Shown: positions 5,548-6,693 of the stretch, in pieces
Position numbering within the stretch: position 1 is the first letter of the stretch
Layout of the letters: every line of letters starts with the position of its first letter
DNA from: Oscillospiraceae bacterium
GTDB taxonomy: Bacteria; Bacillota; Clostridia; Oscillospirales; Oscillospiraceae
Length of the DNA stretch: 6,693 nt
Assembly: GCA_015068335.1 (NCBI GenBank)
Contig: SVKT01000088.1
Location: 1 to 6,693, forward strand
Direction: 5' to 3'
Made by a program: the position numbers and the translations under genes
Notes under the pieces: model-generated
Databases searched by the model: none
The model's input: the letters and a program-made list of their open reading frames with translations, nothing else
Told to the model about the DNA's origin: nothing

Positions 5548-5576
5548 TATCCAAGCGGGGGAATGTGTGCTATGAT
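5548..5576 (+). promoter_or_regulatory. Promoter of the lipoprotein gene
   Basis: An extended -10, TGC followed by TATGAT (5571-5576), lies 17 nt after a weak -35 candidate TATCCA (5548-5553). The predicted start near 5583 leaves a leader of about 40 nt. The stretch 5479-5547 between this and the tRNA promoter holds no gene; it has only a short CTTC/GAAG hairpin near 5494-5507. Confidence 0.55.
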
Positions 5577-5623
5577 ATACAAGTTAAATTATACGTATTT
5601 GCGCGGGAAAAGGAGGGTGGAGC

Positions 5624-6693
5624 GTGAAGAAAACGGCGAAAGCGCTGCTGGTGGTCTGGACGCTGCTGGTGTCGCTGTTTCTCACTGGATGCAGCGGGCT
5701 GGGTCTGAATATGGAATTGCAGGAATTGTACAGTCTTCCCACCCTGCCGGCAAAGTACACGGAACTGAACAACCGCATCTCGCAGATTATGGGAAACGGC
5801 GCGGAATACGCCGCGCCCACCTCCGGCACCAACATCCAGCCCGTCCAGTTGGTGGACCTCAACGGCGACGGCAGGGAGGAGGCAGTGGCCTTCTTCCGGA
5901 ACGCGGCGGACGAAAAGCCCCTGAAAATCTATATTTTCTCCGTGCGGGACGAGCACTATGAGCAGACGGCGCTGATCGAGGGAAGCGGCACCGGCATATA
6001 CAGCATTACCTACCGGGATCTGGACGGCAACGGCACCCAGGAACTGGCGGTGGGCTGGAAGGCCGCGGCGGAACTGCAAGTGCTGGAAGTCTATACGCTG
6101 CGGGAGGGGCATACCGAGCAGTTGCTCCGCACCAATTATGTGAAATACACCGCCGCAGATCTGGATGGCGACGGGCGGAGTGAGATCGTGGTCCTGCGCG
6201 CCGACGAGGAGGGCAACGGCATCGCCGATTACTACGCCTGGCAGGAGGGCGGCCGTCTGGGGAAGCAGTCCTCGGCCCGCATTTCCGCCACGATGGCGGA
6301 AGTGAGCCGGCAGGGAAGCGTCACGGCGGGCGTGCTGCGGGGCGGCGCGGCGGCGGTGTTTGTCACCGGCGTCACGGATACGCCCCAGGTCATTACCGAC
6401 ATCCTCACGTCCGGAGGCGGATCGCTGAGCAACGTGGTGCTTTCCGGCGCCACCGGCGTTTCCACGCAGATCCATCCCTACTGCGGCCTTGACCCCGCGG
6501 ACATCAACGGCGACGGCGTGACAGAAGTCCCCTGTCCCGTGTATCTGCCCGGCGCGCTGGGCGGAGAAAGTTCGTACCAGCAGATCGAGTGGCGCAGTTA
6601 CGACGAGCGCGGCGCCTCCGAAGTGGTGCTGCGCACCTACCACGACACCGAGGACGGCTGGTATCTGCGCCTGCCGGAGACGTGGAACGGGCG
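5624..6693 (+). CDS. Lipoprotein with EF-hand/FG-GAP-like repeats (3' end beyond window)
   Basis: The frame is open from GTG at 5624 to the right edge (356 complete codons, no stop). AGGAGG at 5611-5616 sits 7 nt upstream of the GTG. Residues 1-22 form a lipoprotein signal: KKTAK, a hydrophobic core, and the lipobox LTGC with Cys23 as the predicted lipidated residue, so the protein is anchored outside the cell. Four Asp/Asn/Gly repeats follow: DLNGDGREE (78-86), DLDGNGTQE (132-140), DLDGDGRSE (179-187) and DINGDGVTE (293-301). Each resembles a calcium-binding DxDxDG loop as found in EF-hand, dockerin, FG-GAP and VCBS-type repeats, and beta-strand-like stretches between them suggest a beta-propeller (inference). 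No catalytic motif was seen. It is transcribed away from the tRNA, alone as far as can be seen. Its role is unknown; adhesion, sensing or carbohydrate binding are all possible. Confidence 0.9.
   Translation, partial: MKKTAKALLVVWTLLVSLFLTGCSGLGLNMELQELYSLPTLPAKYTELNNRISQIMGNGAEYAAPTSGTNIQPVQLVDLNGDGREEAVAFFRNAADEKPLKIYIFSVRDEHYEQTALIEGSGTGIYSITYRDLDGNGTQELAVGWKAAAELQVLEVYTLREGHTEQLLRTNYVKYTAADLDGDGRSEIVVLRADEEGNGIADYYAWQEGGRLGKQSSARISATMAEVSRQGSVTAGVLRGGAAAVFVTGVTDTPQVITDILTSGGGSLSNVVLSGATGVSTQIHPYCGLDPADINGDGVTEVPCPVYLPGALGGESSYQQIEWRSYDERGASEVVLRTYHDTEDGWYLRLPETWNG

Noticed and set aside
5570..6643. Minus-strand open frame of 357 codons opposite the lipoprotein
   Set aside because: The plus strand has a lipobox, a good ribosome binding site and repeated motifs, so the minus frame is a shadow in GC-rich DNA.

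Overview
The window looks like a chromosomal segment of a GC-rich gut-type member of the Clostridia, most likely Oscillospirales/Oscillospiraceae (inference). Supporting signs are near-consensus AGGAGG ribosome binding sites at 5-11 nt spacing, sigma-A-type promoters (TTGACA/TATTAT, TTGACT/TATAAT), compact U-tailed terminators, GTG starts, and a sodium-pump decarboxylase beta subunit paired with a very small OadG-like partner. No mobile element, CRISPR array or rRNA was seen.

Almost everything is on the minus strand. In transcription order from the right: a tRNA-Leu(CAA) with its own strong promoter and terminator (5319-5478); a two-gene oadB / small OadG-like operon with a structured leader (3811-5267); a translationally coupled pair of unrecognised genes, a 145-aa protein and a 359-aa ankyrin-like protein (2161-3731); a ZIP metal transporter with its own promoter and terminator (1174-2139); and an exported PIG-L/LmbE-type deacetylase that runs off the left edge (1-1039). 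On the plus strand, diverging from the tRNA, is a lipoprotein with four DxNGDGxxE-type repeats (5624 to the right edge).

Functionally this is a set of short independent transcription units rather than one pathway. The inner membrane carries a sodium-pump component and a metal importer. The cell surface receives a putative deacetylase and a putative Ca-binding lipoprotein. The coupled pair is of unknown function; an immunity-like role is only a hypothesis.

The most unusual part is the roughly 135-nt oadB leader. A strong promoter is followed by a folded region and then a U-tailed intrinsic terminator before the ribosome binding site. The 5' end of the leader (GCAAAAGG) can pair with the 5' arm of the terminator (CCUUUGC), which gives mutually exclusive folds typical of transcription-controlling riboswitches. 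The 5' end resembles the yybP-ykoY (Mn2+) class, but the match is imperfect. The second regulatory observation is a long inverted repeat centred on the -10 element of the ZIP promoter.
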